A stretch of DNA of 64,000 nucleotides, taken from contig JAXLQJ010000023.1 in NCBI GenBank assembly GCA_046331705.1, forward strand, positions 39,639 to 103,638, in the 5' to 3' direction. Of this stretch, positions 28,070 through 37,908 are shown one piece after another. Every line of letters starts with the position of its first letter. Position 1 is the first letter of the stretch. Under the pieces are notes generated by a model that did not search any database, was not told where the DNA came from, and worked only from the letters and a program-made list of their open reading frames with translations. The stretch comes from JADJOY01 sp046331705 [NCBI: bacterium] (lineage in GTDB: Bacteria; JADJOY01). Both the position numbers and the translations under genes were made by a program.

Positions 28070-31000
28070 GGCATGCCCCCGGCGGGATCGAGCACCTCGA
28101 CGCGATAGCCCTCGGCCCACGCCACGAGTCGGCCCGCGGCGGTACGCAGCTGGAAGTCGAAGAAGAGGTGGGATTCGGTGCGTTCGCGGAAGCGCGCCGC
28201 GACCAGGCACGGCTCGGCCTCGTCGGGCAGCGCCAGCAGCACCAGGCGCGCGAAGCCGCTCGGCAGGCTGGTGGCCGAAAGCGCCAGTCGCGCGTACACG
28301 CCGCACACCACCAAGCAGCCGTCGAGGATGGCGCTCGGCACTCGCCACTCGGCGTGAGGGCGCGTCGGCCGGAGCGCCGTGGGCGCGGGCGCCAGCAGCT
28401 CGCCCCAGGCCCGCTCGCCGCTCACGCCCACGCGTCCGAGCGTGCGCAGCGCCGGGCCGTGATAGACGCGTCCCGGCTCGCAATCCTCGGGCGACGCGGG
28501 ATAGCTCATGTCCCACCAGTCGAGATCGGCGGGTGGAGGCGGAAGGTCCGTCGGCCGCGTCACCGCATCCGCGAGGCCGATCTCGGCGCTCTGGTAGATC
28601 CGATCCGGCTCGCCGAGCTTGCCCACCTTGGAGATGAAGTCGCCGCGCAAGCTGGCGCGCCAGCGATCGTGGCCGTGTGCGACCACCTCCACCCGCAACC
28701 GCTGCGGAGCGCGGTTGCGGAAGCGCAGCCCCGATTCGATGGAGGCGTTCTCGACCAGCACCGCCGTGCCGGGCGCGCGGTCCAGCAGCGCCGCCTCGAC
28801 CAGGGTCTCGAGCCCCACCACCGCGGGCAGGATCGGCTGGCGCTCGAAGCAGTGATCGACGAGGAAGCGGTCGCGGGTGGGATCGAACGTGACATCGGCG
28901 ATCCGAAGCGCCGGCTGCTCTTCCACGAGCCCATCGACGATCGCGGTCCGGCGGGTGGCGGCCACGCTCCCGTCGAGCGCGCGATCGAGCTCGGGTGCGG
29001 GCGCGGTGCGATCGAGATCGAGCAGGGTCGCGCGATCCAGGATCACGACCTCGTTCTCGGGCAGCCCCGCCGCGAGCTCGCGCAGCACGTGCTCGCAGCC
29101 CTCCGCCACCGGCATGAACGTCTGACCGCTGGCTTCCAGCGCGAAGCGGCTCTCCGGTCGAACCGCCATGCCGACCTCGTCCCAGGCGGGCCAGTGGAAG
29201 GTGCAGCCCGCGACACCCGTGCGGCGGCGATGCGCGGTGACGAGCTTCGCGAGCAGATCGCTGGCGAGGCTGTAGTCGGCCTGTCCGAGGCCGCCGAAGC
29301 GACCGCTCACCGAGCCGAAGCCGATGACGTGCTCGATCTCGTCGCCGGCGGTCAGCGCCAGCAGGTGCTGAAGGCCGAGCACCTTGCTCTCGACCGTGGC
29401 GCGCACCTGCGCGGGAGTCTTGCGGGCGAAGTCGCTCGCCGCCTCGATTCCCGCGCCGTGGAGAATGCCGCGCACCGGCAGCTCGCCGGCGCGCACCGCC
29501 GCGAGCATTCGCTCGACGGCCTCGGCGTCGGTGACGTCGGCCGCGTGGTAGCTGTACGCGACGCCGGCAGCGCGGTGCCCGGCGAGCGTCTGGTGAAGGT
29601 CGATGCGCCGCGTGAGCGCGTCCCACGCTCGCTCGGGGTCCTCGCCGCGCGCGCGCGCTTCGGCGACGATGCGCGGCCTGAGCTCGCGGCGTCCCGCCGC
29701 ATCGAGCGCGAGCCATTCGTCGGGCACCGGCGCGAGGGGAGTCGAGCCCACCAGGTGCAGGTGCACGCCGAGCTGCACCGCGATGGCGCGCGCCACGTGC
29801 GCGGTCACGCCGCGGCCGCCGCCGGTCACGATCCACGCGCCGCGCGGGGTGGCGCCAGCGTTCGCGCAGGGCGGCGGGAGCGCCGGCAGCTCCCGTGGCA
29901 CCATGCGCAGCTCCTGGTGACGACCGCGTACCCATGCGGTCTCGACACGATCGTCGTCGCTCGAGAGCGCCGCCACCACGCTCTGCGCCATCACCGCCGG
30001 CGGCTCGATGCCGGCGCAATCGACGACCTTCACGCGCAGACCGGGAAGCTCGCGGCGCAACGCCTTCCAGAGCCCGGTGGCGGCGCCGCCCGCAGGCTCG
30101 ATCTCGCGCGCGGTACCGAAGCCCAAGTCGCCGCCGAGGCGCGTGAGCGCCACCAGCTCGGCGCCCGCCAGCGCGTCGCGCTCGCGCAGCGCCACCGCCC
30201 AGCGCTGCACCCACTGAAACGGCGCGAGCACGTGCTGCTCGACCCGGCGTCGCCGCTCGCTCGCGTCGGGGCTCGTCCAGGTGTCGGAGGGCTCGCAGGG
30301 GAGGACCCACACCAATCGTCCCGGCGCCGGGGACTCGTCGAGGACGCGCGTCGGATCGCCGACCGCGCGCACTTCCGAACCCGCCTCGCCGAGGGCGTGA
30401 GCGACGGCGCTCGCCACCGCATCGCTGCCCACGACCCACGTGGCGAGTCGAGCGAGCTGCGCGCGCGGGCGGGCCTCGGGGGTGGCGGGCAGGCTGCGCA
30501 GCACCCAGCGGCGCATGCGACGTCCGGCGCGCGCGGCGGCGCTCTCGGTGGCGTGCGCGTCCTGCCACCAGCGGCTCGGCTCGAAGTGGAGGAAGCGCTC
30601 CGCGTCCGCGCCGTGGCGCGGTCCGGGCGTGACCTCGAAGGTGTCGACGTCGGCGCCGCAGGCGCGCACGAAGCTCGCCTGGTTGTCCACGCGGCAGACG
30701 GTGTTCATGGTGCAGTGGCGGACCTCGCGTCCGCGCGCCAGATCGAAGCGATCGCGCAGCAGCGCTTGCACCTGCTGGGGCGTGATCGGTCCTTCGGGGA
30801 GCAGCGCCCGCGCCCGCTCGAAGCGGTGTCGCGAGTGCTCGGGAATCGCTTCCCCGCCTTCGAGCAACAGGCTGTGATTGGTGGTGAGGATCCGGTCCAC
30901 GTCGCGGCGCACGGCGAGAGTCGGGCCGTCGTATTCGAGGTACGCGAGCGCATCGGTGTCGCGGTGCGAGAGCAGCACGCTCCAGGCGCCGACCCGCGGC

Positions 31001-34000
31001 CACGCCTCCACGATCGCCAGGGCTTCGTCGAGGGTGCTGGCCTGCTCGAGGATGCGCAGCACCAGCAGCGGGTGGACGCGCCCGAGCGCGCTCAGGTCGC
31101 GGGGCCGATCGAGGAGCATGGTGCTCGACACGGTGAGCCCGCGGGCGTTGGTGCCGTTGATGCCGCCCACCTGTCCCGCGACGCCGAGCACCGCCGCGCG
31201 GATGCGGTCCGGCTCGCCATCGCGCGGGGCGCCTTGCGGGTCGCGCACCAGCACCGCGCGGACCATCTCGTTGCCGAGCCTGAGCCCCGCGGGGCTGTCC
31301 TCGTTGGCGCCGTGCAGCAAGGGGCCGCCGCCGTTGGCCGCGCTCGTCACCGCGAGCTGGGTGCAACCGGCGGCGTCGAATTGCGGCTCCATCGCCAGGT
31401 TGAGCGCGATGATCGACTCGGCGGAGACGTGGGCACCCTCGGCGATGCCACGCATCTCGTCGAGCGCGGCCTCGTCGTAGTAGGCGGCTTGCTGGCCGAG
31501 CGCCTCGCGCGCCAGCGGCAGCTCGTTCGCGCTGCGCACGCCGAGCAGCTCCTGGAAGCGTCGCAAGGTGGCGTGGATCGCGCCGGCGAACCGCTCCCCG
31601 TGGCGACGTCCCATCGCGCGATCGTCGCCGTGCACCGCGAGCACCAGCTCGCGCTCGAGGCTCGATGGGGCGGCGGTCGCGGCGCCGGCCGTCGCGGCGC
31701 CCGCGGCACTGGTGCCGCTCGCGGTGGCGCCGCCGGCGGCGTGCGGCAGCAGCGCTTTTTCCGTGAGGAAGCGCGCGATGTCGCGCAGCGTGACGAATTG
31801 CGCCAGGCTCGCGCCGCCCCCGCCGCCGCTCGGCATCTGGATGCGGAACTGGTCGCGCAGCTCGCCCAGGAGCCGCGCCTTCTTGATCGAGTCGATCCCG
31901 AGGTCGGCTTCCAGGTCCTGATCGAGCGTCACCACCTCCGGCGGGTAGCCGGTTTGCTCGCACACGAACTTGACCAGTAGCGCCTCGATCTCGCTCAGGC
32001 CGCTCGCTGGCGCCGGTGCCGGCGCGTCCGCGGCTTGCGTGGCGCGGGCCGCGCTCGGCGCCGCGTGGGTGCGATTCGCATCGTGCGCCTGCGCGACGCG
32101 CGTGCGCCGGCGCTGGGTGGCGTCGAAATGAGGGATCGGCGCGACGCTCGGCGCGGGAAGCTCGCGGGTGCGAGCGTAGGGCCAGACGCCGGAGGCGCCC
32201 GCAGCGGCGCCGCCGGCCGCGGCGCTCGGCGCGTGGGCCGCGGGCCAGAGGTCTTGGGTTTCGAGCAGCGCGCGCACCCGCAACAGCTGCTCGACGGCCG
32301 GGACCTTGGGGTGATCGCAACACACCACCGCCACCGGCTCCGACTTGAGAATGCTGCGGATCAGCCGGGTCAGCACGGTGCGCGGACCGACCTCCACGAA
32401 GACCCGCGCGCCGTCGGCGTAGGCTCGCCGCACCATCTCCACGAAGCGCAGCGGCTCGGTCAGCTGATCGACCAAGCGCGCGCGGATCACGCTCGGCTCG
32501 GCGACGTACTCGTTGCCGATGCCGCTCAAGAGCGGGACGCGCGGCGGCGCCAGCGACGATTCCGCCAGCACCGTCGCGAGCGCCGGCTTGGCGTCGGCGA
32601 GCAGCGCGCTGTGGAACGGCTGTGGCACCGGCAGCACTCGCGCGACCTCGCCGGTCGCCTCGATGAGCGTCACGACCTGGCCGACCAGCGCGGTCTCCAC
32701 CGCCAGCACCGTCTGCTCGGGGCTGTTGTAGTTGGCGGGCGCCACGAACCCGCGACCCGAGAGCGCCGCGACCAGCGCCGCGATCTGCTCCGGCGACGCG
32801 GAAGTGGAGACGAGCTTGCCGCGCGGCGCGCCGAGGGCGTCGAGCGCTCGGCACCGGCCGTGGGTCGCGCGCAGGCCGGTCGCCAGCGACCAGGCGCCGG
32901 TGGCCACCAGGGCGGGGTATTCGCCGTAGCTGTGACCGAACACCACCGAAGGCACGACACCCAGGCTCGCGAGCACGCGGTGCACCAGCAGATCCGCCGC
33001 GAACACCGAGATCTGCGTGCGCCAGGTGTCCTGCCCGAGCCGCTCGGCGCCCTCGTCCGACCACGCGATCTCCGCGAAGCTCGGCTCACCAATCCGAGCC
33101 AGCTCACGGTCCAGCTCCTCGAGCACCGTGCGCGTGACCGGGTAACCGTCGACCAAGCCGCGCAGCATCCCCGCGTATTGCGATCCCTGACCGCTGAAGG
33201 CGAACGCCAGCCCTGGGGTGGCTGCGGGCCGCGCGTGCAGGAACACGCCCTGCTCGTGGAGCGCCGAGGCGAGCGCGTGCGAATCGGGCGCCTCGCGCAC
33301 CGAAGCGAGCTTGGTGCGAAGCGCTTCCGGCTCGGACGCGACGATGGCGAGCCGCCACGCGTCGCGCTCGCCGAAGCGCGTCTCGCGCGCGGCCAGCTCC
33401 CAGGCCAGGGCCGGATCGGCGAGCAGCGCGCGAATTCGCGTCGCCAGCGCTTCCCGCGACTCGGCGCCGAGTCGCACCAGGCGTGGTCCTTGCGGCGCCG
33501 CCGCCACGACCTCGACGCCGCTCGGCGCGGCTCTCGCGACCAGCGCACGCCACGGCTCGACGCGCGCCTCGACGCTCGCGTGGTACGCGAGCCCGCGCAG
33601 GCCGAGCGCGTGGACCGCGATGGGCACCCCGCTCGATCCCGGCGCGCGCGCGAGCTCGTGCTCGCGGCGCGTGGCGACCGCCAGCGAGTCGACGAGCGCG
33701 ACCAGGCCGCTCGCGCCCTGGGTCATGCCGAGGCGATCGACCGGCGAGATCGCGAGCGCGGGCGCGTCTCCGCCGTTTCGCGCGTGCAGGCGCTCCTCCG
33801 TCGCGGCGGCGGCGCTCGCCGCGGAACCGAAGCGCGCCACCAGCGCCGGCGGCGTCGCGCCGTCTCGCGCCGCGGCGCGGGCCACCGCGTCGCCGAGCGC
33901 CGCCAGCGCTCCGTCGCGGCTCGACGCGGCGGAGACGTCGCCGAGCAGCGCGTACGCCTGCCGCTCGGCGGCCAGTGGCGAGTCCGCGCGCGCCAGCAGC

Positions 34001-36315
34001 AGCGCGACCGCGCCCTCGGCGAGGCGGAACTCGCCGCCGCCCGGGCCCGCCAGCCGGCCCATGCGATCGTATTGCTCGAAGCGCGTGTGATGGAGCGTGC
34101 GCTGGGCGCCGCAGCACACCGCCAGCTCGCATTCGCCGGCGCGCAGGGCCTCGAGCCCGGCGGCGAGGCTCGCGAGCCCGCTCGCCTCCTCGGCGTCCAT
34201 GGCCGCGCACGGCCCCATGAAATCGAAGTGCTTCGAGATGCGGCTCGCGAGCGTGCTGCTCGAGAAGCTGCCGGCCTCGTCGGCGATCGGGAAGCGCTCC
34301 CGCAGTCGCGCGGCGCTCAGGGACAGCAGCGCCTTGCGCTCGCCGTCGGCGATGCCCGCCGCCGCGAGCTCGGCCTCCAAGTGACGCAACAGCTCGGGGG
34401 CGCGCAGGCCCAGGTTGAGGTCGCCGGTGAAGTCGCCGCCGAAGACCGAGCCCACGTAGACCGCCGTGCGGCGACGGTCGTCGCTGGTGAGCTGCTCCAG
34501 GCCAGCGAGGCGTAGCGCCTGCCCGACCGCGTCGAGCAGCATGAACTGAAGCGGATCGGCCTGTTCGAGCTGCTTGGGCGGGATCTTGAACGCGCGCCAA
34601 TCGAGCTGCCAGCCGCGCACGAACCCGGCCCGCGCGTCGCGCACGCGGTACGGGCCGCCCTCGGGATTCACGTAGAGTCGCGCGTCCCAGCGCTCGGGAT
34701 CGGGCTCGGCGAACGGCATCGGCTGGTCGCCGAGCGCCGCGAAGCGCTCGACGTCGAAGGCGCCCGGCAGCACCACGCCCACGCCGAGGACCACCACCGG
34801 CGACGGCGCGATCGAAGCGGCGGCGACGCGCGCCGTCGCCGCGGTGCTCGCGGTCTTCGCGGACGCGCGTGCCTTCCGGCCCTTGGCGCGGGAGCGCGGG
34901 GCCGTGTCGAGCGGGCGTTCGACCACCACGTGATAGTTGAGGCCGCCGATGCCGAACGCATCGACCGCGGCGCGGCGCGGCTCGCCGTCGCGATCGGGCC
35001 ACGGCTCGAGCGCGCGAAGCGGTCGAAACGGCACCTCGTCCCACGCGACCTCGGGCGTGAGGTTCACCAGGTTCGCCGTCGGCGGCACCGCGCCCTCGCG
35101 CATCGCCAGCAGCATCTTCACCAGCGCCGCGAGCCCCGCCGTCTCGCGGGTGTGACCGATGTTGCTCTTCGCCGAGCCGATCGGGCGCGGCGCCGCGGTC
35201 GTGCCGCCGAGTGCGGTGAATGCCTCGGTGAGGGCGCGGATCTCGGTGGCGTCGCCCACCTGCGTGCCGGTGGCGTGCGCCTCCACGACCTGCACGTCGG
35301 CGGGGCTCAGGCCGTCGTGATAGGCGCGGCGGATCGCTTCCACCTGCCCGGCTTGCAGCGGCGCCCAGAGGCTCTTGCCGCGGCCGTCGCAGCTTCCGCC
35401 GATGCCGCGCAGCACTCCCAGGATCGGGTGCCCCGCGGCGCGGGCCTCGGCCAGACGCTCGACCAGGATCGCGGCATAGCCGTCCGAGCTCACGAAGCCG
35501 TCGGCGCGCGCGTCGAATGGGAAGCTGCCGGTGCGGCTCAGCGCCTGGGCCTGGCTGAAGAGCACCAGGCTCGACCATTGGTTGTAGCTGCAGCCGCCCA
35601 CGATCGCCCGGTCGATCTCGCCGGCGTGGATGGCGCGAGCCGCGAGGTCGAGCGCCGCGAAGCTCGACGCGCACGCCGCGTCCACCGCCATGTACGGACC
35701 CGACGTGCGCAGCCGTCGCGCGATCCATCCGGCGGCGGCGTTGGGCTGGGTGAACGGCCCGCCGTCCTCGCGGATGCGCGGGAAGCGCTCTCGGGCGCCG
35801 CGGATCAAGCGCTCCGCGAGCTCGCCCGCGAGCGCCGCGGGCAGCGCGGCGAGCTCGGGCAGCGTGCGCAGGCTCGCGACCATCGACTCGATGCTGGTGG
35901 CGAAGCCGATGTCGCTGACCAGCGTGCTGCCGCGCGCGTGGCCCACGTAGACGCCCACGCGCCGTCCCGCGAGCGCTGCGGGGTCGACCCCGGCGTTGGC
36001 GAGCGCCGCCAGCACCGTGTCCAGGAACCAGAGGTGCGCGCGATCGGCGCTCGCGAGCTCGTCGGCGTCGAGGCCGAGACCGGATGGGTCGAAGTCCTCG
36101 TCCGGAACCGTGCCGCCGAGCTCGGTGTAGGTCTTGCCGGAGATCGCGGCGCCGGGCTGGAAGTAGAGCGCGCGGTCGAGGCGTGACTGCGGCAACGGAC
36201 CGATCGCGCTGCGTCCGTCCCGCAGCAGCTCCCAATACGCGTCGAGGTTCGCCGCCCCCGGTAGGCGGGCGGCCATTCCCACGATTGCCAGGGGCTCAGC
36301 GTCGAGTCGGTGCAC
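28066..36315 (-). CDS. Iterative type I polyketide synthase, KS-KS0-AT-ACP-C45-KR-DH
   Basis: About 2749 residues from a GTG at 36315, downstream of GGAGAAAGG; an in-frame ATG at 36402 is the alternative. Domains by position: KS ~5-440 (Cys ~213 in DAACASS, His ~345 in EAHATGT, KSNIGHT ~385); a second KS-like domain ~490-920 in which DAEEAS (~705) replaces the Cys by Glu and GMTQGAS replaces the last His; AT ~1030-1370 (GHSYGE ~1128); one ACP ~1440-1520 (LGIDSIKK, a PfaA-like signature); a C45/acyl-CoA:6-APA acyltransferase-like Ntn hydrolase ~1550-1915 (nucleophile in AAGCTQLAV ~1650, then HGANED); KR ~1950-2400 (GGGRGVTA ~2163, QADYS ~2348); and a DH-like double hot-dog ~2440-2749 (VDHCF ~2487). 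No ER or thioesterase is present. The C45 domain may release or transfer the product. Phosphopantetheinyl transferase and a FabL-like reductase follow in the operon. Confidence 0.9.
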   Translation of the reverse strand: MHRLDAEPLAIVGMAARLPGAANLDAYWELLRDGRSAIGPLPQSRLDRALYFQPGAAISGKTYTELGGTVPDEDFDPSGLGLDADELASADRAHLWFLDTVLAALANAGVDPAALAGRRVGVYVGHARGSTLVSDIGFATSIESMVASLRTLPELAALPAALAGELAERLIRGARERFPRIREDGGPFTQPNAAAGWIARRLRTSGPYMAVDAACASSFAALDLAARAIHAGEIDRAIVGGCSYNQWSSLVLFSQAQALSRTGSFPFDARADGFVSSDGYAAILVERLAEARAAGHPILGVLRGIGGSCDGRGKSLWAPLQAGQVEAIRRAYHDGLSPADVQVVEAHATGTQVGDATEIRALTEAFTALGGTTAAPRPIGSAKSNIGHTRETAGLAALVKMLLAMREGAVPPTANLVNLTPEVAWDEVPFRPLRALEPWPDRDGEPRRAAVDAFGIGGLNYHVVVERPLDTAPRSRAKGRKARASAKTASTAATARVAAASIAPSPVVVLGVGVVLPGAFDVERFAALGDQPMPFAEPDPERWDARLYVNPEGGPYRVRDARAGFVRGWQLDWRAFKIPPKQLEQADPLQFMLLDAVGQALRLAGLEQLTSDDRRRTAVYVGSVFGGDFTGDLNLGLRAPELLRHLEAELAAAGIADGERKALLSLSAARLRERFPIADEAGSFSSSTLASRISKHFDFMGPCAAMDAEEASGLASLAAGLEALRAGECELAVCCGAQRTLHHTRFEQYDRMGRLAGPGGGEFRLAEGAVALLLARADSPLAAERQAYALLGDVSAASSRDGALAALGDAVARAAARDGATPPALVARFGSAASAAAATEERLHARNGGDAPALAISPVDRLGMTQGASGLVALVDSLAVATRREHELARAPGSSGVPIAVHALGLRGLAYHASVEARVEPWRALVARAAPSGVEVVAAAPQGPRLVRLGAESREALATRIRALLADPALAWELAARETRFGERDAWRLAIVASEPEALRTKLASVREAPDSHALASALHEQGVFLHARPAATPGLAFAFSGQGSQYAGMLRGLVDGYPVTRTVLEELDRELARIGEPSFAEIAWSDEGAERLGQDTWRTQISVFAADLLVHRVLASLGVVPSVVFGHSYGEYPALVATGAWSLATGLRATHGRCRALDALGAPRGKLVSTSASPEQIAALVAALSGRGFVAPANYNSPEQTVLAVETALVGQVVTLIEATGEVARVLPVPQPFHSALLADAKPALATVLAESSLAPPRVPLLSGIGNEYVAEPSVIRARLVDQLTEPLRFVEMVRRAYADGARVFVEVGPRTVLTRLIRSILKSEPVAVVCCDHPKVPAVEQLLRVRALLETQDLWPAAHAPSAAAGGAAAGASGVWPYARTRELPAPSVAPIPHFDATQRRRTRVAQAHDANRTHAAPSAARATQAADAPAPAPASGLSEIEALLVKFVCEQTGYPPEVVTLDQDLEADLGIDSIKKARLLGELRDQFRIQMPSGGGGGASLAQFVTLRDIARFLTEKALLPHAAGGATASGTSAAGAATAGAATAAPSSLERELVLAVHGDDRAMGRRHGERFAGAIHATLRRFQELLGVRSANELPLAREALGQQAAYYDEAALDEMRGIAEGAHVSAESIIALNLAMEPQFDAAGCTQLAVTSAANGGGPLLHGANEDSPAGLRLGNEMVRAVLVRDPQGAPRDGEPDRIRAAVLGVAGQVGGINGTNARGLTVSSTMLLDRPRDLSALGRVHPLLVLRILEQASTLDEALAIVEAWPRVGAWSVLLSHRDTDALAYLEYDGPTLAVRRDVDRILTTNHSLLLEGGEAIPEHSRHRFERARALLPEGPITPQQVQALLRDRFDLARGREVRHCTMNTVCRVDNQASFVRACGADVDTFEVTPGPRHGADAERFLHFEPSRWWQDAHATESAAARAGRRMRRWVLRSLPATPEARPRAQLARLATWVVGSDAVASAVAHALGEAGSEVRAVGDPTRVLDESPAPGRLVWVLPCEPSDTWTSPDASERRRRVEQHVLAPFQWVQRWAVALRERDALAGAELVALTRLGGDLGFGTAREIEPAGGAATGLWKALRRELPGLRVKVVDCAGIEPPAVMAQSVVAALSSDDDRVETAWVRGRHQELRMVPRELPALPPPCANAGATPRGAWIVTGGGRGVTAHVARAIAVQLGVHLHLVGSTPLAPVPDEWLALDAAGRRELRPRIVAEARARGEDPERAWDALTRRIDLHQTLAGHRAAGVAYSYHAADVTDAEAVERMLAAVRAGELPVRGILHGAGIEAASDFARKTPAQVRATVESKVLGLQHLLALTAGDEIEHVIGFGSVSGRFGGLGQADYSLASDLLAKLVTAHRRRTGVAGCTFHWPAWDEVGMAVRPESRFALEASGQTFMPVAEGCEHVLRELAAGLPENEVVILDRATLLDLDRTAPAPELDRALDGSVAATRRTAIVDGLVEEQPALRIADVTFDPTRDRFLVDHCFERQPILPAVVGLETLVEAALLDRAPGTAVLVENASIESGLRFRNRAPQRLRVEVVAHGHDRWRASLRGDFISKVGKLGEPDRIYQSAEIGLADAVTRPTDLPPPPADLDWWDMSYPASPEDCEPGRVYHGPALRTLGRVGVSGERAWGELLAPAPTALRPTRPHAEWRVPSAILDGCLVVCGVYARLALSATSLPSGFARLVLLALPDEAEPCLVAARFRERTESHLFFDFQLRTAAGRLVAWAEGYRVEVLDPAGGMP

Positions 36316-36448
36316 CGAAGGATGCCTTTCTCCGAGATCGCGAGGATCCGGATCGCAGCGCGTCGCGCGTCGCGCGGGACCCATCGGCGCACGGCGTCGC
36401 AACCCAACATCGTAGGCACCTCGGACCTCGCGATGCCAGCGCTTTCTG

Positions 36449-36477
36449 TTGGTGAGTCAATCCTAAGTATCTAAAAT
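36449..36477 (+). promoter_or_regulatory. Candidate sigma70-type promoter in the AT-rich PKS/acyltransferase divergent gap
   Basis: TTGGTG (36449-36454) and TAAAAT (36472-36477) are separated by 17 bases in a locally AT-rich island, upstream of the acyltransferase gene. On the other strand the same island offers TTGACT (about 36454-36459) as a possible -35 for the PKS operon, but without a good -10. Confidence 0.4.
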
Positions 36478-36652
36478 CTCGGCGGTTTTCGTCGTCGTTC
36501 CGAGCTGGATCCGGATCGGATCGAGGTTTGGCCCGAACGATGAACCGCGCGTGGGCTAGGTGGGACTACCGATCCGCGGTGCGGCCGATTCGGCGCGTCG
36601 TTCGCTCGCGCGGGCGATTGCCAGGCGCGCGGCGGCCGACGAAGTTCGCCGC

Positions 36653-37882
36653 ATGGGCGGCGTGGAGCGGTCGGGCAGCGGACGCGATCCGACCCTCGAC
36701 GTCTTGCGCGGCCTCACGATCGCCGCGGTCACCGCGTACCACTTCCACGCGGATACCCGCGGGCTCGCGCTGCCGCCGGATCTGCCGCACGCGTTCCTGG
36801 CGGCGGTGCGGGCGCACGATCCGCGCGGCGCGCTGGGCACCGTCGCGCGCATCTGCGTCGCCGCGCCGGCGTATCGGCTCGATCTCTTCTTGTTCGTGAC
36901 CGGCGTGGTGCTGGCGCGCGCGCCGCGCCGGCCGACGGTCGAGCTCTGGAAGCGTCGCGCTCGCGACGTGCTGCCCAACTACTGGCTCGGGAGCGTCGCG
37001 GTCGCGGCGGTGCTGGTGGTGCTCGCCGCACTTCGCAGCGCGCTGCTCGGCACGCCGCTCGGGAACGAGATCCACGACGGCACGCGGCTGGCGCGCGCTC
37101 CCTACGTGTTCGACGCGCTGGACCTGGCGCGCTCGCTCGCGGTGCTGGGTCGTTTCGAGGACGTGCGCTGCTTCCAGGTGGTGGCGCCCTCGATGTGGTA
37201 CGTGCTGCTGCTGCTGCAGGCGTATCTGCTCTTCCCGGCGCTGCGTGCGCTTCGTGATCGCGTCGGCGCGCCGGCCTTCCTCGCGGCGGTGCTGGCGCTC
37301 ACCGCGCTCGGGCGCTGGCTCGTGTTCCGCTTCGATCCGCTCGCGCGCTTCGGGCCCAATCCCACCGTCCTCTACTTCATCCCGTTTCGTCTCGCGCCGG
37401 TGGCGCTCGGGATGGTCGCGAGCGCTGGGATGGGGCGGGCATGGCGCGCGCCGCGGCGCGCGCTCGCCTACGCGATCGCCCTGCCTGCGCTCGCGTGGGT
37501 CGCGATCACGTTCGGCCTCGCGGCGCGCTCGAATCAGCCAGGGACGCTCGCGGGTGTGGTTGGCCCGGTGGCGCCGCTCGCGCTCGGGATTCCCGCGCTG
37601 CTGTGGCTGGCGCTCGCTGCGCGGCTCACGCCGGGGCTGGGGGCGGGGCTCGGCTGGGCGGGCCAGCACTCGCTCTCGATCCTGGTCGTGCAGGACGCGC
37701 TGCGACTCGTCGTGGGAACGCTGGTGCGCTTCGACGTGACGCTCGAACGCTGGTTCTGGGTGCTGCTGGTCCCGTATCTGGGAGCGAGCGCGCTGCTGGC
37801 GCGTGGCTGGGATCCGCTCGCGGCGCGCTTTCGCGACCGGATCTGGCCCCTCCCGCCGCGCTCGCCGCGAGCCTCCGCGTGA
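36653..37882 (+). CDS. Integral membrane acyltransferase, acyltransferase-3 / OafA-like
   Basis: 409 residues from ATG 36653; a longer frame begins at 36560. The translation opens TLDVLRGLTIAAVTAYHFHAD, close to the R-x10-H pattern of acyltransferase-3 proteins, and continues with about ten hydrophobic helices (YRLDLFLFVTGVVLA, MWYVLLLLQAYLLFPAL, LSILVVQDALRLVV). These enzymes acylate sugars or lipids at the membrane. It is divergent from the PKS and might modify its product, but could equally be an envelope-modifying enzyme with its own promoter. Confidence 0.75.
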   Translation: MGGVERSGSGRDPTLDVLRGLTIAAVTAYHFHADTRGLALPPDLPHAFLAAVRAHDPRGALGTVARICVAAPAYRLDLFLFVTGVVLARAPRRPTVELWKRRARDVLPNYWLGSVAVAAVLVVLAALRSALLGTPLGNEIHDGTRLARAPYVFDALDLARSLAVLGRFEDVRCFQVVAPSMWYVLLLLQAYLLFPALRALRDRVGAPAFLAAVLALTALGRWLVFRFDPLARFGPNPTVLYFIPFRLAPVALGMVASAGMGRAWRAPRRALAYAIALPALAWVAITFGLAARSNQPGTLAGVVGPVAPLALGIPALLWLALAARLTPGLGAGLGWAGQHSLSILVVQDALRLVVGTLVRFDVTLERWFWVLLVPYLGASALLARGWDPLAARFRDRIWPLPPRSPRASA

Positions 37883-37908
37883 CGCGCGAGCAGCGTCGAG
37901 TCGCGCGG

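Noticed and set aside
27398-33064. 1888-codon open frame overlapping the PKS
   Set aside because: Only its last 223 codons are real (the phosphopantetheinyl transferase); the rest is an Arg-rich shadow of the PKS.
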